Assembly (NCBI GenBank): GCA_902796375.1 | Contig: CADBOW010000091.1 | Location: 1 to 32,311 of the forward strand | Direction of reading: 5' to 3' | DNA: 32,311 nt | Source of the DNA: an uncultured Lachnospiraceae bacterium | Lineage (GTDB): Bacteria > Bacillota > Clostridia > Lachnospirales > Lachnospiraceae | Part shown: positions 15,457 to 24,239 of the stretch, one piece after another | Numbering within the stretch: the first letter of the stretch is position 1 | How the letters are laid out: each line of letters starts with the position of its first letter | Notes under the pieces: generated by a model | Seen by the model: only the letters and a program-made list of their open reading frames with translations | What the model was told of the DNA's origin: nothing | The model's database searches: none | Program-made: the position numbers and the translations under genes

Positions 15457-16195
15457 TCTGAACTCCTTCGCTCACTTGGCCGGACGCCAGTACCTGCTTA
15501 TCATATTCTTCCTTCGTCACTTCCCTGAACTGAAGGTACTGATTGTAGCAATAACCGATCTTACCGTCTGCATAGATCTTCGTCCATTGATCTTCCTTCT
15601 CGATCACTACCCCTGTCGTTTGAGGCTTCAGCTGCGTGACGGCTTTCGATCGCTTTGCTGCGGCTTCACGCATGATCAGCAGATATTTCTGATTCGTCGT
15701 TTCCACGATATAATACTTCCCGTCCGTCTGCGGAACGATGTCTGTGATATTCTCCGAGGCGGCTTCCGTCGCCTTCTCCGTAACTGCCTCCGTCGCCTTC
15801 GCCGTGACCGCCTCCGTCGCCTTCTCCGTAACTGCCTCCGTCGCCTTCGCCGTGACTGCCTCCGTTACCTTCTCCGTGACGGCTTCCGTCACCTTCTCCG
15901 TAGCAGCTTCCGTCACCTTCTCCGTGACGGCTTCCGTCGCCTTCTCCGTAACCGTATCCGTCCACTTCTCCAGGATCCGGTCCGGATCACCATCCGGATC
16001 CTCCTCCGGATCCGCTTCGGAACCCGCTTCCGGATCCGTATTCGTATCAGTCTCCTTACCGAACAGTATCTGGGCCATGTTTTTCTCTGCCAGGACCGAA
16101 TCATTCTCCTTCAGCATAAAGATCGACATAACCGCTACGATCAGATAAAAGATGGAAACCGATACTATGATAGTCCTGATCTTTTTTCTGCTCAT
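15446..16195 (-). CDS. Membrane-anchored protein with octapeptide repeat spacer and SH3b-like domain
   Basis: The 249-residue protein has an N-terminal membrane helix (7-27), an Asp/Glu/Pro-rich stretch (48-75), an octapeptide repeat (about 79-149, consensus TEAVTEKA) that should form an extended or helical stalk, and a C-terminal SH3b-like domain (about 158-224, with QWTKIYADGKIGYCYNQYL, a typical SH3b ending). With an uncleaved signal anchor the SH3b domain would sit outside the membrane and could bind peptidoglycan, with the repeat spanning the wall. The start overlaps the HATPase stop (ATGA), so the two are coupled. Within a CIS operon it could be an anchor or docking factor for the apparatus or a sensor; this is inference. 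Confidence 0.8.
   Translation of the reverse strand: MSRKKIRTIIVSVSIFYLIVAVMSIFMLKENDSVLAEKNMAQILFGKETDTNTDPEAGSEADPEEDPDGDPDRILEKWTDTVTEKATEAVTEKVTEAATEKVTEAVTEKVTEAVTAKATEAVTEKATEAVTAKATEAVTEKATEAASENITDIVPQTDGKYYIVETTNQKYLLIMREAAAKRSKAVTQLKPQTTGVVIEKEDQWTKIYADGKIGYCYNQYLQFREVTKEEYDKQVLASGQVSEGVQNGH
15749..15961 (-). repeat. 24-base tandem repeat encoding TEAVTEKA octapeptides
   Basis: Seven consecutive full octapeptides of the form TEA(V/A)T(E/A)K(V/A) occupy residues 87-142, flanked by a degenerate unit on each side. At the DNA level these are 24-base units that differ mainly at one or two positions per unit. They form the spacer of the membrane SH3b protein and are a likely site of copy-number variation. 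Confidence 0.9.
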
Positions 16196-17130
16196 ATCCT
16201 TCCTCCGGCCGGAATCTGAATATAGATTCCCATTCCGTTTCCTACGGTACTCTTTGCATAGATCGTTCCGCCATAATACTCTACAATGGCCCTGGCCTGT
16301 GCCAGACCCAGGCCGTTTCCGCTGATCCGGTTGGATCCCTGATAATTCAGCTCGAAGATATACTTCGTTTCCTCATTCGGAAGTCCCTCTCCCGTATCCT
16401 TCAGGACAATGAAAATGTCATCACCGATGGTGGAAATGGTGATCACCAGTGCTCCCGGCCGATTCATATACTTGATGGAGTTATCAATGATATTCCGGAA
16501 GAGGGTCATCAGTCTTCCCGGATCTGCAGATACCAGCAATGTATCCGTGGCAGAGGATATGGTCACATGAAGATTCGACTTCTTTGCATCTGATTGAAGG
16601 GAATCCTTCGCCTGGTTGGCGATCTCTATGATATTCACCGTCTCCCGTTCTTCCTTACCCGGCGTAAGCGGCGGAAGAAGCGCTCCCACATCTCTGGATC
16701 TCTGCTCCTTCTCCTGCTCCTTCTCCCTGATGATCTCCTGTTCCCTCTTCAGCTTCTCCTCCAGTTCCCTGATCCTGGAATGCAGAGTGGAGATTTCTTT
16801 TTTCGAAGACTCATTCTGGGAGCGAAACGAATCCATCTGTGAGCGGATCTGATCGATCAGACTCTCCCTCTTCTTCAGTCTGCCGGAAATATCACTGATC
16901 TCCTTATCCTTCTCCGCCATTTCCATCCCCACCTCCTGATGGTATGCCTTAAAGGAGATCACCTTGTCCATCTGATCCGAATAGCACACATAACAGAAGG
17001 AGAACAGGCAGAGGCTGTGCAGTGTAAAAAAGATGATTATGAACACAGGTTTCAGGAAAAACAGACTGTATATCGTTGCGATAAAGAAAACACAAGCGAA
17101 GATCAAAAAAAACTTCTGTAATTTGGACAT
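16192..17130 (-). CDS. Membrane HATPase protein, histidine-kinase-like without phospho-acceptor domain
   Basis: The 312-residue protein has two membrane helices (about 5-27 and 28-50), a long charged coiled coil (70-147), and a C-terminal HATPase_c domain (about 165-308) with N box Asn213/Asn217, G1 DTGEGLP (245-251) and G2 GNGLGLA (271-277). The ATP site looks complete. There is no recognisable HisKA/DHp helix with an H-box before the ATPase domain, so it is unlikely to be a classical histidine kinase. It may phosphorylate a protein substrate, act as an ATP-dependent scaffold, or use an unrecognised acceptor. The gene follows the STAS gene directly, which suggests a shared pathway. The AGGAGG upstream is 12 bases from the ATG, a rather long spacing. 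Confidence 0.85.
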   Translation of the reverse strand: MSKLQKFFLIFACVFFIATIYSLFFLKPVFIIIFFTLHSLCLFSFCYVCYSDQMDKVISFKAYHQEVGMEMAEKDKEISDISGRLKKRESLIDQIRSQMDSFRSQNESSKKEISTLHSRIRELEEKLKREQEIIREKEQEKEQRSRDVGALLPPLTPGKEERETVNIIEIANQAKDSLQSDAKKSNLHVTISSATDTLLVSADPGRLMTLFRNIIDNSIKYMNRPGALVITISTIGDDIFIVLKDTGEGLPNEETKYIFELNYQGSNRISGNGLGLAQARAIVEYYGGTIYAKSTVGNGMGIYIQIPAGGRI

Positions 17131-17156
17131 TTCGATCCGAATCCTCCTTTATGATT

Positions 17157-17456
17157 TCACCTGATATCCAGGATATTGTCGAATCCTGTGACCTTAAAAA
17201 CATCCAAAACCTGGGGCTGGGAATTGATGATGACCATCTTGCCGCCCTTTGACTCTGCCGTCTTGTTTCCAAGCACCAGCGCACGAAGCCCTGCACTTGA
17301 CATATAGGTCACCCCCTCCAGATTGATGATCAGACTGTTGGTCTTGGTAAAGGACCGGAGCACCATGGTCTGAAATTCTTCACAGGAGACCGCATCGATC
17401 TTTCCCTCTACATTCAGCTGTAACATTCCTTCTGACTTGATTTCTTCGTAATGCAT
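17157..17456 (-). CDS. STAS-domain anti-sigma factor antagonist
   Basis: This 99-residue single STAS domain of the SpoIIAA/RsbV type includes the phosphorylation loop YMSSAGLRAL, where Ser53 or Ser54 would be the regulatory serine. Such proteins bind an anti-sigma kinase when unphosphorylated and are reset by a PP2C phosphatase. The gene is placed between the last baseplate gene and the membrane HATPase, so control of the injection system or of the cell's response to it is a reasonable inference. The SpoIIE-type phosphatase at 3662-5476 is a candidate partner. No obvious RsbW-type kinase or sigma factor is in the window. AAAGG lies about ten bases before the ATG. Confidence 0.93.
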   Translation of the reverse strand: MHYEEIKSEGMLQLNVEGKIDAVSCEEFQTMVLRSFTKTNSLIINLEGVTYMSSAGLRALVLGNKTAESKGGKMVIINSQPQVLDVFKVTGFDNILDIR

Positions 17457-17473
17457 GGTTGTCGAATTCCTTT

Positions 17474-18568
17474 CTATTTCAACACTACCGTACCGTCCAG
17501 AGAAAGACCGCTGTCAAGCTCGGCAGCATGCTCCTCCGGAAGTCTGGTGTTAATGTCCAGATAGGTCCTGGAGTCTGTCACAGGGGTTTCATCCATCTGA
17601 ACGATATTGATCCTGGTCCGGATCGGCTTAAACTGATTCAGCATATATACGATCCTGTGACGCAGTTCCTCCGTCAGCTTCCCGGGAACCATGACGGTCA
17701 CATCGTAGATCCCCCGGGGCTTAAAGCCTTCCGGAACCTCTATCTTCTCTTCCCGGATCCAGGAGCGGAGCAGATTATGCTCCACCACTACGGCACGTCG
17801 TCCCAGGATGATCTCCAGGACCCGCTCGATGGCGCGCTTCGTCCCCTTCAGCCGGTTCAGGTTATAGGCTTCCCGCACAAACGCCCGCATCATATCCTCA
17901 TCCAGAGATCCTCCCTCCAGATCGATCCCCAGCCAGGAGCCGTAAACGATCAGAAGCTCCTTCGGACACTCATCCGGATTCAGAAGCTGCGGAAGCCGGT
18001 CGATATCCTGTTCAAAGTCATTGTAAATACTTGAAAAAATGGAAATGTACCGATGGAAGAAGCTGTTTCTGTCTCTGTATACCTCCGGATAGGTGGCCAT
18101 AAAATTATCTCCCACCGAATCCACGGTGAGATCGGAGATCACCAGTTCTCCTTCTCCGGCCGCCATGATCGCAATATAGAGATACTGCCCTTTCAGCTCA
18201 TAAAGCAGAATATCCGATCTTCCATAATACCGAACGGCTCCCAGCTTCTGAAGAACATACTTCTTCGAATCAACCGGGATATCCGGTTTGGTCAGAAGCA
18301 CATCCAGATCAACGGCAACGCCGCCGATCTCACGAACCTTATGATTCACCGCCAGTAAATAGATGCTGTAGGCCCGGTCCTCCGAACACTTCACGTTAAA
18401 GAACAGACGTCCCCACTCCGCATCCGGCCTGGATCCGTCGATCCCCCGCAGGAAGACCCCATGACTGTCCGCTGTCTGTATCAGTTCCAGCCTTGCCTGA
18501 TCGTCATAGGTAAATCCTGTTACACATCCGGCCTTTATTCGATTTTTTCTGATTGTATATTTAGCCAT
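17474..18568 (-). CDS. CIS baseplate protein, phage tail protein I family
   Basis: In this 364-residue protein, residues 170-325 match the phage tail protein I (P2 gpI-like) module found in CIS clusters: a helical segment with FSSIYNDFEQDIDRLP, then PKELLIVYGSWLGID, EAYNLNRLKGTKRAIERVL, and a following strand region ending in FKPIRTRINI. The N-terminal 165 residues are beta-rich and probably a separate attachment domain. Family members sit at the baseplate periphery and connect to tail fibres. No tail fibre gene follows; the next gene is the STAS protein, so the fibre may be absent or located elsewhere. The start lies one base after the TGA of the upstream baseplate gene. Confidence 0.87.
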   Translation of the reverse strand: MAKYTIRKNRIKAGCVTGFTYDDQARLELIQTADSHGVFLRGIDGSRPDAEWGRLFFNVKCSEDRAYSIYLLAVNHKVREIGGVAVDLDVLLTKPDIPVDSKKYVLQKLGAVRYYGRSDILLYELKGQYLYIAIMAAGEGELVISDLTVDSVGDNFMATYPEVYRDRNSFFHRYISIFSSIYNDFEQDIDRLPQLLNPDECPKELLIVYGSWLGIDLEGGSLDEDMMRAFVREAYNLNRLKGTKRAIERVLEIILGRRAVVVEHNLLRSWIREEKIEVPEGFKPRGIYDVTVMVPGKLTEELRHRIVYMLNQFKPIRTRINIVQMDETPVTDSRTYLDINTRLPEEHAAELDSGLSLDGTVVLK

Positions 18569-18569
18569 A

Positions 18570-20678
18570 TCACTTAACCGCTATAGAAGTTATGATGGTT
18601 TCCAGCATGATCTGTCCCGGATACAGGAGACAGTTCTCAGAGGGATAGATATTTCCGTCCCGGAGCATGGCATTCTTCAGATTCTCCGGCTGCATGAACA
18701 GATCATATACATAGTCCACACAGTCCAGATTCTCGATCCCTGCAAATACCTCTTCAAAGGTCAGCGGGTCTCCGAAATTCTTATCCCCGTCGATATAATT
18801 CAGCAGCTGCTTTACCCGATCTTCAATCTGCTGTCTGCTGTCCGAAAACTGACGTTTCACATAGACCGTCAGCTTGACGGACACTCCCACATAAACGGGA
18901 GAAAGGATCTGAAACCGGGTGGTGATCAGTCTACGCTCGTACAGCGTATGCCGGATGGTATCTATGTACTGTTTGCTGAGCCGGGGGAACTCGTCGTCCG
19001 TTCCCGGCAGAACCGCAATGTGGACCAGATTATCCAACTCGTCCATCACTGCCCGGATCTTCCGGATGCACAGTCCCGGAGCAGACGCGGCCGCTCTTTC
19101 ATAATCCTCGGCGGTGATACAGGTATAGGGTGTATATACATCCTCCCGAAATCTCTCCTGAACCTCCTTCAGCGTCTCCCGGAAAACGCCGCCGGTTCCC
19201 GGTCCCGGATTGTAGAATACCGGTTCATCACTGAGCTCCGGTGCAAGAAAATAATTTCCCGCACGTACATTTCCCTTCGGTCCTTCCGTCACCGCCAGAG
19301 AACCGATATACAGCTCCGCTCCGATATAATCCCCCGGATCCTCGATCACGATCCTGCCGTCATTCTCCATCAGATGGTAGGTGAGTGCGTCATCCTCCTT
19401 CTTTCCGGGACGGACAAAATCGAAATACTCTTCTCCCTCGTCATCCACCCTCTTTGCGATCAGCAGAAAACTGTCCGGAACGATATGGGAGAAAGGAAGC
19501 TCGATCTCCTGGTCATCATATCCGACCACGCGGCCCACATGATACTGCCGCATCACCTCTTCGCTGTAGATCACGATCCGGACTGCATCCTTCACCCTGG
19601 AGGGTTCGTAACCGAAGCTCTTTCTGTCAAAGGTCAGCGTGAATTCTCCATTTCCCTTTTTTTCATATAGGCAGTATCTGCCCCTCTGCCCGGTATAATG
19701 GGAAAGCTCGTATCTTCGATAGGAATTCCCCCGGACCTCTCTTCCGAAGCACAGGATGTATCCCTCATCCTTCATGGGACTCTGAACCCGGATCCTGTCC
19801 GTTCTCTGATAGGTAAGAGTCAGTGCCCTGGTATCCTTCTGCCATACCTCGAACAGAAAAGCATCCACTTCCATAATACAGGGCCTGATATCATAATTTG
19901 CGGTGAGCAATGTAGCCCTGATGCAGTATCCGCTGAGATCATCCAGCGTATACTCCGCATATTCCATATCCTGCGGAAACTTCAGCTTGATCTCACCGCT
20001 TTCCAGAAGCGCTCCTGTGAAATCCTTGACCTTGATCTCCTGGAAACCTTTTTTTGTATAACACTCCCACTGAAAGGATGCGAATATATTTTCCGACCTG
20101 TCGATCAGCGGATTTCGCTGAAATGCGGAATTGATCTGAATGAAGAATGAGGTCTCGCTTCCGGGTGCCGGCAGGGAATCACAGATAAAATAAATCTCAT
20201 CTCCAACCTTCGGATCATTTCCGAACACCTTTGCCGGCAGAACCATTTCCCTGTCCAGCAGATGACCATGATCGTGAAATGCCCCGTCATAATAGGAACG
20301 GATCCCCACCAGATGACAGTCCCCCACATCCTGGGCCCGTCTTGTTTCAAAGACCATATTCCCGATGGAAAAGCGCTGATTGTTATTGAGATGTGTTTTA
20401 CCCTTCAGACCATCCGCCGTCAGCAGAAGCCTGGCGCATTTTCCTTTTCTGGCTTCAAAGCCCACCATCTTCAGAAGCGCTCTTTTCGCATCATCGCTGA
20501 TCATGGTGATCCGCGACCCCTGAAGTGCTTCAAACAGGATCAGGTTTTCCAGGATCGTGATACCCGGATCCGACGGATTATGGTTGGTCCATTCATCCGT
20601 GATAAGCGGGATGGCTGATATCGCATCCGCCATCCTCTCTTCAAATGTTCTTCCTTTTGTTTCATCCAGTCTAAGCAA
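18570..20678 (-). CDS. CIS baseplate protein, gpJ-like (Afp12-like)
   Basis: The 702-residue protein has the N-terminal signature of the putative baseplate assembly family: ITDEWTNHNPSDPGITILEN (25-44), followed by a long beta-rich middle and a C-terminal gpJ-like part with an ERAAASAPGLCIRKIRAV segment and a FSDSRQQIEDRVKQLLNYI helix. By order and type it corresponds to Afp12/Pvc12, forming part of the baseplate wedge around the spike. Translation starts at TTG (20678), with GAGAGG eight bases upstream; no ATG or GTG fits better. It overlaps neither neighbour and is 12 bases after the preceding gene. Confidence 0.88.
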   Translation of the reverse strand: MLRLDETKGRTFEERMADAISAIPLITDEWTNHNPSDPGITILENLILFEALQGSRITMISDDAKRALLKMVGFEARKGKCARLLLTADGLKGKTHLNNNQRFSIGNMVFETRRAQDVGDCHLVGIRSYYDGAFHDHGHLLDREMVLPAKVFGNDPKVGDEIYFICDSLPAPGSETSFFIQINSAFQRNPLIDRSENIFASFQWECYTKKGFQEIKVKDFTGALLESGEIKLKFPQDMEYAEYTLDDLSGYCIRATLLTANYDIRPCIMEVDAFLFEVWQKDTRALTLTYQRTDRIRVQSPMKDEGYILCFGREVRGNSYRRYELSHYTGQRGRYCLYEKKGNGEFTLTFDRKSFGYEPSRVKDAVRIVIYSEEVMRQYHVGRVVGYDDQEIELPFSHIVPDSFLLIAKRVDDEGEEYFDFVRPGKKEDDALTYHLMENDGRIVIEDPGDYIGAELYIGSLAVTEGPKGNVRAGNYFLAPELSDEPVFYNPGPGTGGVFRETLKEVQERFREDVYTPYTCITAEDYERAAASAPGLCIRKIRAVMDELDNLVHIAVLPGTDDEFPRLSKQYIDTIRHTLYERRLITTRFQILSPVYVGVSVKLTVYVKRQFSDSRQQIEDRVKQLLNYIDGDKNFGDPLTFEEVFAGIENLDCVDYVYDLFMQPENLKNAMLRDGNIYPSENCLLYPGQIMLETIITSIAVK

Positions 20679-20690
20679 TCAGAAAACCTC

Positions 20691-23600
20691 TCAATCGTAT
20701 TCGATATATACTTTATGCTCTCCCGACCTGACGGCCATGAAGGGAGACTCCTTCATATCTTCGATATCCATCGTATGCTCTCCGTCCTTGTCCACGTAGT
20801 GCACACTGATCACGGCCTTTTTCATCACAGCCAGATTCTTCATCGTTCCCAGCTTCATCATGATCTGAGCCTTCTTGGGGATCACGCCGATGGGCCAGCC
20901 GTTGCTCCCCGATCCGGATACAGGATCAAAGTATTCCTCCAGCAGGGTGACAATGGCGTTCTGGGTTTCAAAGCTCTCCTCTTCATTCCGGACCATGGCC
21001 CATACGGAAACCGAAATCGACACGAAGATCGGCTCCACCACAAATACATGGTCCGGTGATATGGTCACCGGAGAATGCTCCAGCAGGTATTCCTTCAACG
21101 GTCCTGCGATCCGATGGAAGGAGAAGGAGCCTTCCATATAGTCCTTCATCAGTAGAACAAAGGAAATGTACTGGGGCTTCTTTCTTCCGTCTACCGTCTC
21201 TCCGGTCACACAGACCGCAGCTTCAATACTGTCGGAGAAGCCGAGGATCGTATATATATAATCCTTGTCCGATACCAGCCGTCCCCGGCTGGAAAGCAGA
21301 TTCGCACCCCGACGGAAGGCCTCCGGTACCGTTTCAAGATCCGAGCCTCCATAGGCACGGACGGGATTATGAACACGATCGATGTACAGCTCGGTTCCCA
21401 CGGTCTCGCTGATCGCTCCGACCTCAACATTTCCGGCTGCCCCGTCGCTGGTCCGTACCCTGACCTTGAAAGCTACGTCATCCGTAACTCTCGGCATCAT
21501 GGCCTTCACGCCATCGGAGAAGATCAGTTCTCCGTTCAGACGATCGATCATATAGCATCGTGGTTCCTTCGTGGTATCAAATCCCGAAGTCTCACTCCAT
21601 TTCACATAAACTGCAGACAGACCTCCCAGCACGTCCGTTTCGATCCGGATATTCTCAGGGTGTTCGATCAGCATCCGATCGATCTCCCCCTTCCGGATAC
21701 TTCTTTTTTCATTCACCCACACCTCGGCATCCAGCACGTTCCTGTGTCCCAGGGGGAAATGCTGATTCGGAGTCGTATCGTCCAGATAGAAATCCACTTC
21801 CTTATCCGTGACCGTATTTGTAACATAGATCACATTAGTCAGCACCTTGCGGATACGGGGCAGGAACAGCCTGCTCTCTTTTTCCTCCTGCACCTTGTTT
21901 CTGCGGATCCGGATCCAGTATCTTCCCCTTCCCTCCAGCTCCGTACGGTGCATATCCGACGGCGGCATGAAGATCACCGCGCCGGATCTGGAGAAATCCT
22001 TCGTATTATCCACGATCTTCAATGGTTTGAAGCCCTCCGGCGCGCTGTACTCAAACCGGCATTTCAGTTCATTCATATTGAGCTGATCCTCCAGCTCAAA
22101 ATACAGACTCACCGGACCGCCCTCGATCCGATTGTTAAAGCCCAGATAGAGCGCATCATCATTGTAAGCGCCTCCGGAAATGGCCATAAACCTCTGCCCC
22201 GTCCGGATCTGATCCGTGATCTCCTGTTTCCCGGTTCCCGTGATCCGGTAGAGCCGGTCCGGATCCACGAAATGACCTTCATAGGTAAACTCCGCCCGAA
22301 AATGCTCCACCACAGGATAGTGATGGACTCCGGGGCGCAGATAACAGTTATCCGACTGCAGCAGCCGAAGACGTATGGCTCTTCCGTAATATGCTCCCAC
22401 CTGGATCCTGGCCCAGTCCCCGGGGCAGACAAAGCTGAGTGTGATGCTTCCGGTTCCGGCGCCGGAGAAAAGTCCGGACACATCCGTATCCGTAGGGAGC
22501 TTCTTCCATCCAAGCCCGTTGAAGTATTCCATGCTGACTTCATCGCAGTAGGCTTCCGACGGTATATCGGAGAGAAGCATTTTCGGCTTCTTCTTTATGA
22601 TCTTCAGTTCCGCCTCTTCCTCCTGTCTTGACAGGAACAGGCTTCTGTCCCGGTGCCCCACCTGGAAATGTACCGTGACCCTGGAACCTCCCTTTGAGAA
22701 ATACAGATCCTGTCCGATATAGCACTCATTGTAAAGGGACAGCGTATCGGAAAAAGGTGCAAATGCCTCCACATCCAGATCTGTCGTTCCATCGGTAACG
22801 AAATCCGCCTGTCTTTCCTTGCCGGAGGATGAAAGACCGATGCCTGACAGCTCCTCTGCAGACCTGACGATCCCGGTTGCCTCCAGTGTTACAACCGCAT
22901 AGCTCCGTCCGCCTACGATCAGGTGCTTGCATTTCTCATGCTTCTTCACCTCTACGGTGATCCCATCCTTCAGGACCTCCACAAAGTCAAATCTCCGGAA
23001 GCCGGATTCTGCATAGTACCGAAGCACATACTCCTCATTCCGGATCTTCTCCATGATATCCGAGCTTCCCTCCAGCCGAAGGTAGATGGGTTCATCCTCG
23101 ATGTCAAACAGGGACTCATGGTAGAGGACAAGCGCACTTCTGGATATATTCCCGACCTCGGAAAACAGCACAAAAGGACGCAGCTTTCCCATATTTCCGG
23201 AATACCGCGGTTCCTTCCCCGTAGAGACTTCCTCGCCGGCCTCTTCGGTCCCCGGCTCTTCCTCTCCCGTCCGGTCCACTTCTCCCTCCAGCAGGGAAAC
23301 CGGTGCAAAATCCCCAAGCAGGGGAACAAAGCTGCCCTCTTCCCGATCCGTCATAAAGGCATCCGTGATCCGGGAATTGGTAACATACACATCCCGGTCG
23401 GTCTCAAAGATCACCTGACCGCTGTCCGTATGCTCAGATGCAGCCACCAGTCTGGTTCCCTTTCGGATCTGCGTTCCGGGGATCGTATCCTCAACCAGGG
23501 AAAACTGAACGATACTTCCCGCAGGCTTCGCTGCCTGTAAGGAGAGATCCAGCATGTTTACAAACTCCACGTGGAACCGATCCATCATGAGATTCTCCAG

Positions 23601-23756
23601 ATCGATATTCTCCTTCATTGACAGGGCAAAGATCCTTGCGATGGCTGCGCCGATATCCGCATGCTCCGGATCATAATTCCACTCCGGAACATATCCCCGC
23701 GCGAGTTCACGTATTCTGTTTTCTATATCCTGCACTCCGCGGCGATCTAAGTCCAA
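20691..23756 (-). CDS. CIS baseplate protein, large gpJ-like (Afp11-like)
   Basis: The 1021-residue baseplate protein is related in plan to the next gene: an N-terminal helix region with EWNYDPEHADIGAAIARIFA (25-44), a long beta-rich middle and a C-terminal gpJ-like module (about 750-1020). By size and position it corresponds to Afp11/Pvc11, the largest wedge component. A Glu/Gly-rich low-complexity insert lies near residues 160-185 (EGEVDRTGEEEPGTEEAGEE). The start is a TTG at 23756 inside the end of the gp25-like gene (10-base overlap); a TGA lies just upstream in the same frame, so the protein cannot begin earlier. The ribosome binding site is poor, consistent with coupled translation. Confidence 0.88.
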   Translation of the reverse strand: MDLDRRGVQDIENRIRELARGYVPEWNYDPEHADIGAAIARIFALSMKENIDLENLMMDRFHVEFVNMLDLSLQAAKPAGSIVQFSLVEDTIPGTQIRKGTRLVAASEHTDSGQVIFETDRDVYVTNSRITDAFMTDREEGSFVPLLGDFAPVSLLEGEVDRTGEEEPGTEEAGEEVSTGKEPRYSGNMGKLRPFVLFSEVGNISRSALVLYHESLFDIEDEPIYLRLEGSSDIMEKIRNEEYVLRYYAESGFRRFDFVEVLKDGITVEVKKHEKCKHLIVGGRSYAVVTLEATGIVRSAEELSGIGLSSSGKERQADFVTDGTTDLDVEAFAPFSDTLSLYNECYIGQDLYFSKGGSRVTVHFQVGHRDRSLFLSRQEEEAELKIIKKKPKMLLSDIPSEAYCDEVSMEYFNGLGWKKLPTDTDVSGLFSGAGTGSITLSFVCPGDWARIQVGAYYGRAIRLRLLQSDNCYLRPGVHHYPVVEHFRAEFTYEGHFVDPDRLYRITGTGKQEITDQIRTGQRFMAISGGAYNDDALYLGFNNRIEGGPVSLYFELEDQLNMNELKCRFEYSAPEGFKPLKIVDNTKDFSRSGAVIFMPPSDMHRTELEGRGRYWIRIRRNKVQEEKESRLFLPRIRKVLTNVIYVTNTVTDKEVDFYLDDTTPNQHFPLGHRNVLDAEVWVNEKRSIRKGEIDRMLIEHPENIRIETDVLGGLSAVYVKWSETSGFDTTKEPRCYMIDRLNGELIFSDGVKAMMPRVTDDVAFKVRVRTSDGAAGNVEVGAISETVGTELYIDRVHNPVRAYGGSDLETVPEAFRRGANLLSSRGRLVSDKDYIYTILGFSDSIEAAVCVTGETVDGRKKPQYISFVLLMKDYMEGSFSFHRIAGPLKEYLLEHSPVTISPDHVFVVEPIFVSISVSVWAMVRNEEESFETQNAIVTLLEEYFDPVSGSGSNGWPIGVIPKKAQIMMKLGTMKNLAVMKKAVISVHYVDKDGEHTMDIEDMKESPFMAVRSGEHKVYIEYD

Positions 23757-24229
23757 TCCTCGTCATCCTCCATCATCGTTTCATCATCATAATACCTTTT
23801 CTCCAAAGGCTCGATCTCTGTTTCTTCCTCTGCAGTTCCGCCCCGGTCAAGGTAGAACGGAAATACCAGATTGTCTCTGGTATTTGTGGAGGTTACCAGA
23901 TAGTTGATATGTATGATCACGGCTCCCCGCTCCTCCCGGAATTCCGTCTCCACACTGATGTCCGCGATCCTCGGTTCCTGCTGCAGAAGTGTCTGAGTGA
24001 TATCCCGCCGGAGGATCGACATCATGGTTGTATTCGTATCCATAAATGCGTAATTCATGATGTCACTCCCGAACTCCGGCCGTACGATCCGTTCCGTAAC
24101 CTGAGTCATCAGAATGAGGTAGATGGCCTCCTTTACGGATCTGTTCCCCGATACGGTCATGATATGTCCGGTTGCAGGATCCACCTGCAGCGGAAACTTT
24201 GCTCCTGTTCCTAAAAACTTATTATCCAT
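23747..24229 (-). CDS. CIS baseplate wedge protein, gp25-like
   Basis: In this 160-residue protein the gp25 fold is recognisable in residues 10-125: FPLQVDPATGHIMTVSGNRS, then VKEAIYLILMTQVTERIVRPEFGSDI in two parts (helix followed by the conserved Arg-Pro-Glu-Phe-Gly), then an RRDITQTLLQQEPRI helix and a strand pair. It is equivalent to T4 gp25 and Afp9/Pvc9, which nucleate the sheath on the baseplate. The acidic C-terminal tail (about 130-160) is unusual. GAGG lies seven bases before the ATG. Confidence 0.92.
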   Translation of the reverse strand: MDNKFLGTGAKFPLQVDPATGHIMTVSGNRSVKEAIYLILMTQVTERIVRPEFGSDIMNYAFMDTNTTMMSILRRDITQTLLQQEPRIADISVETEFREERGAVIIHINYLVTSTNTRDNLVFPFYLDRGGTAEEETEIEPLEKRYYDDETMMEDDEDWT

Positions 24230-24239
24230 GGCATATCCT

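Noticed and set aside
15749..15961. The 24-base repeats considered as a CRISPR array
   Set aside because: Units are contiguous with no spacers and keep the reading frame of a protein gene.
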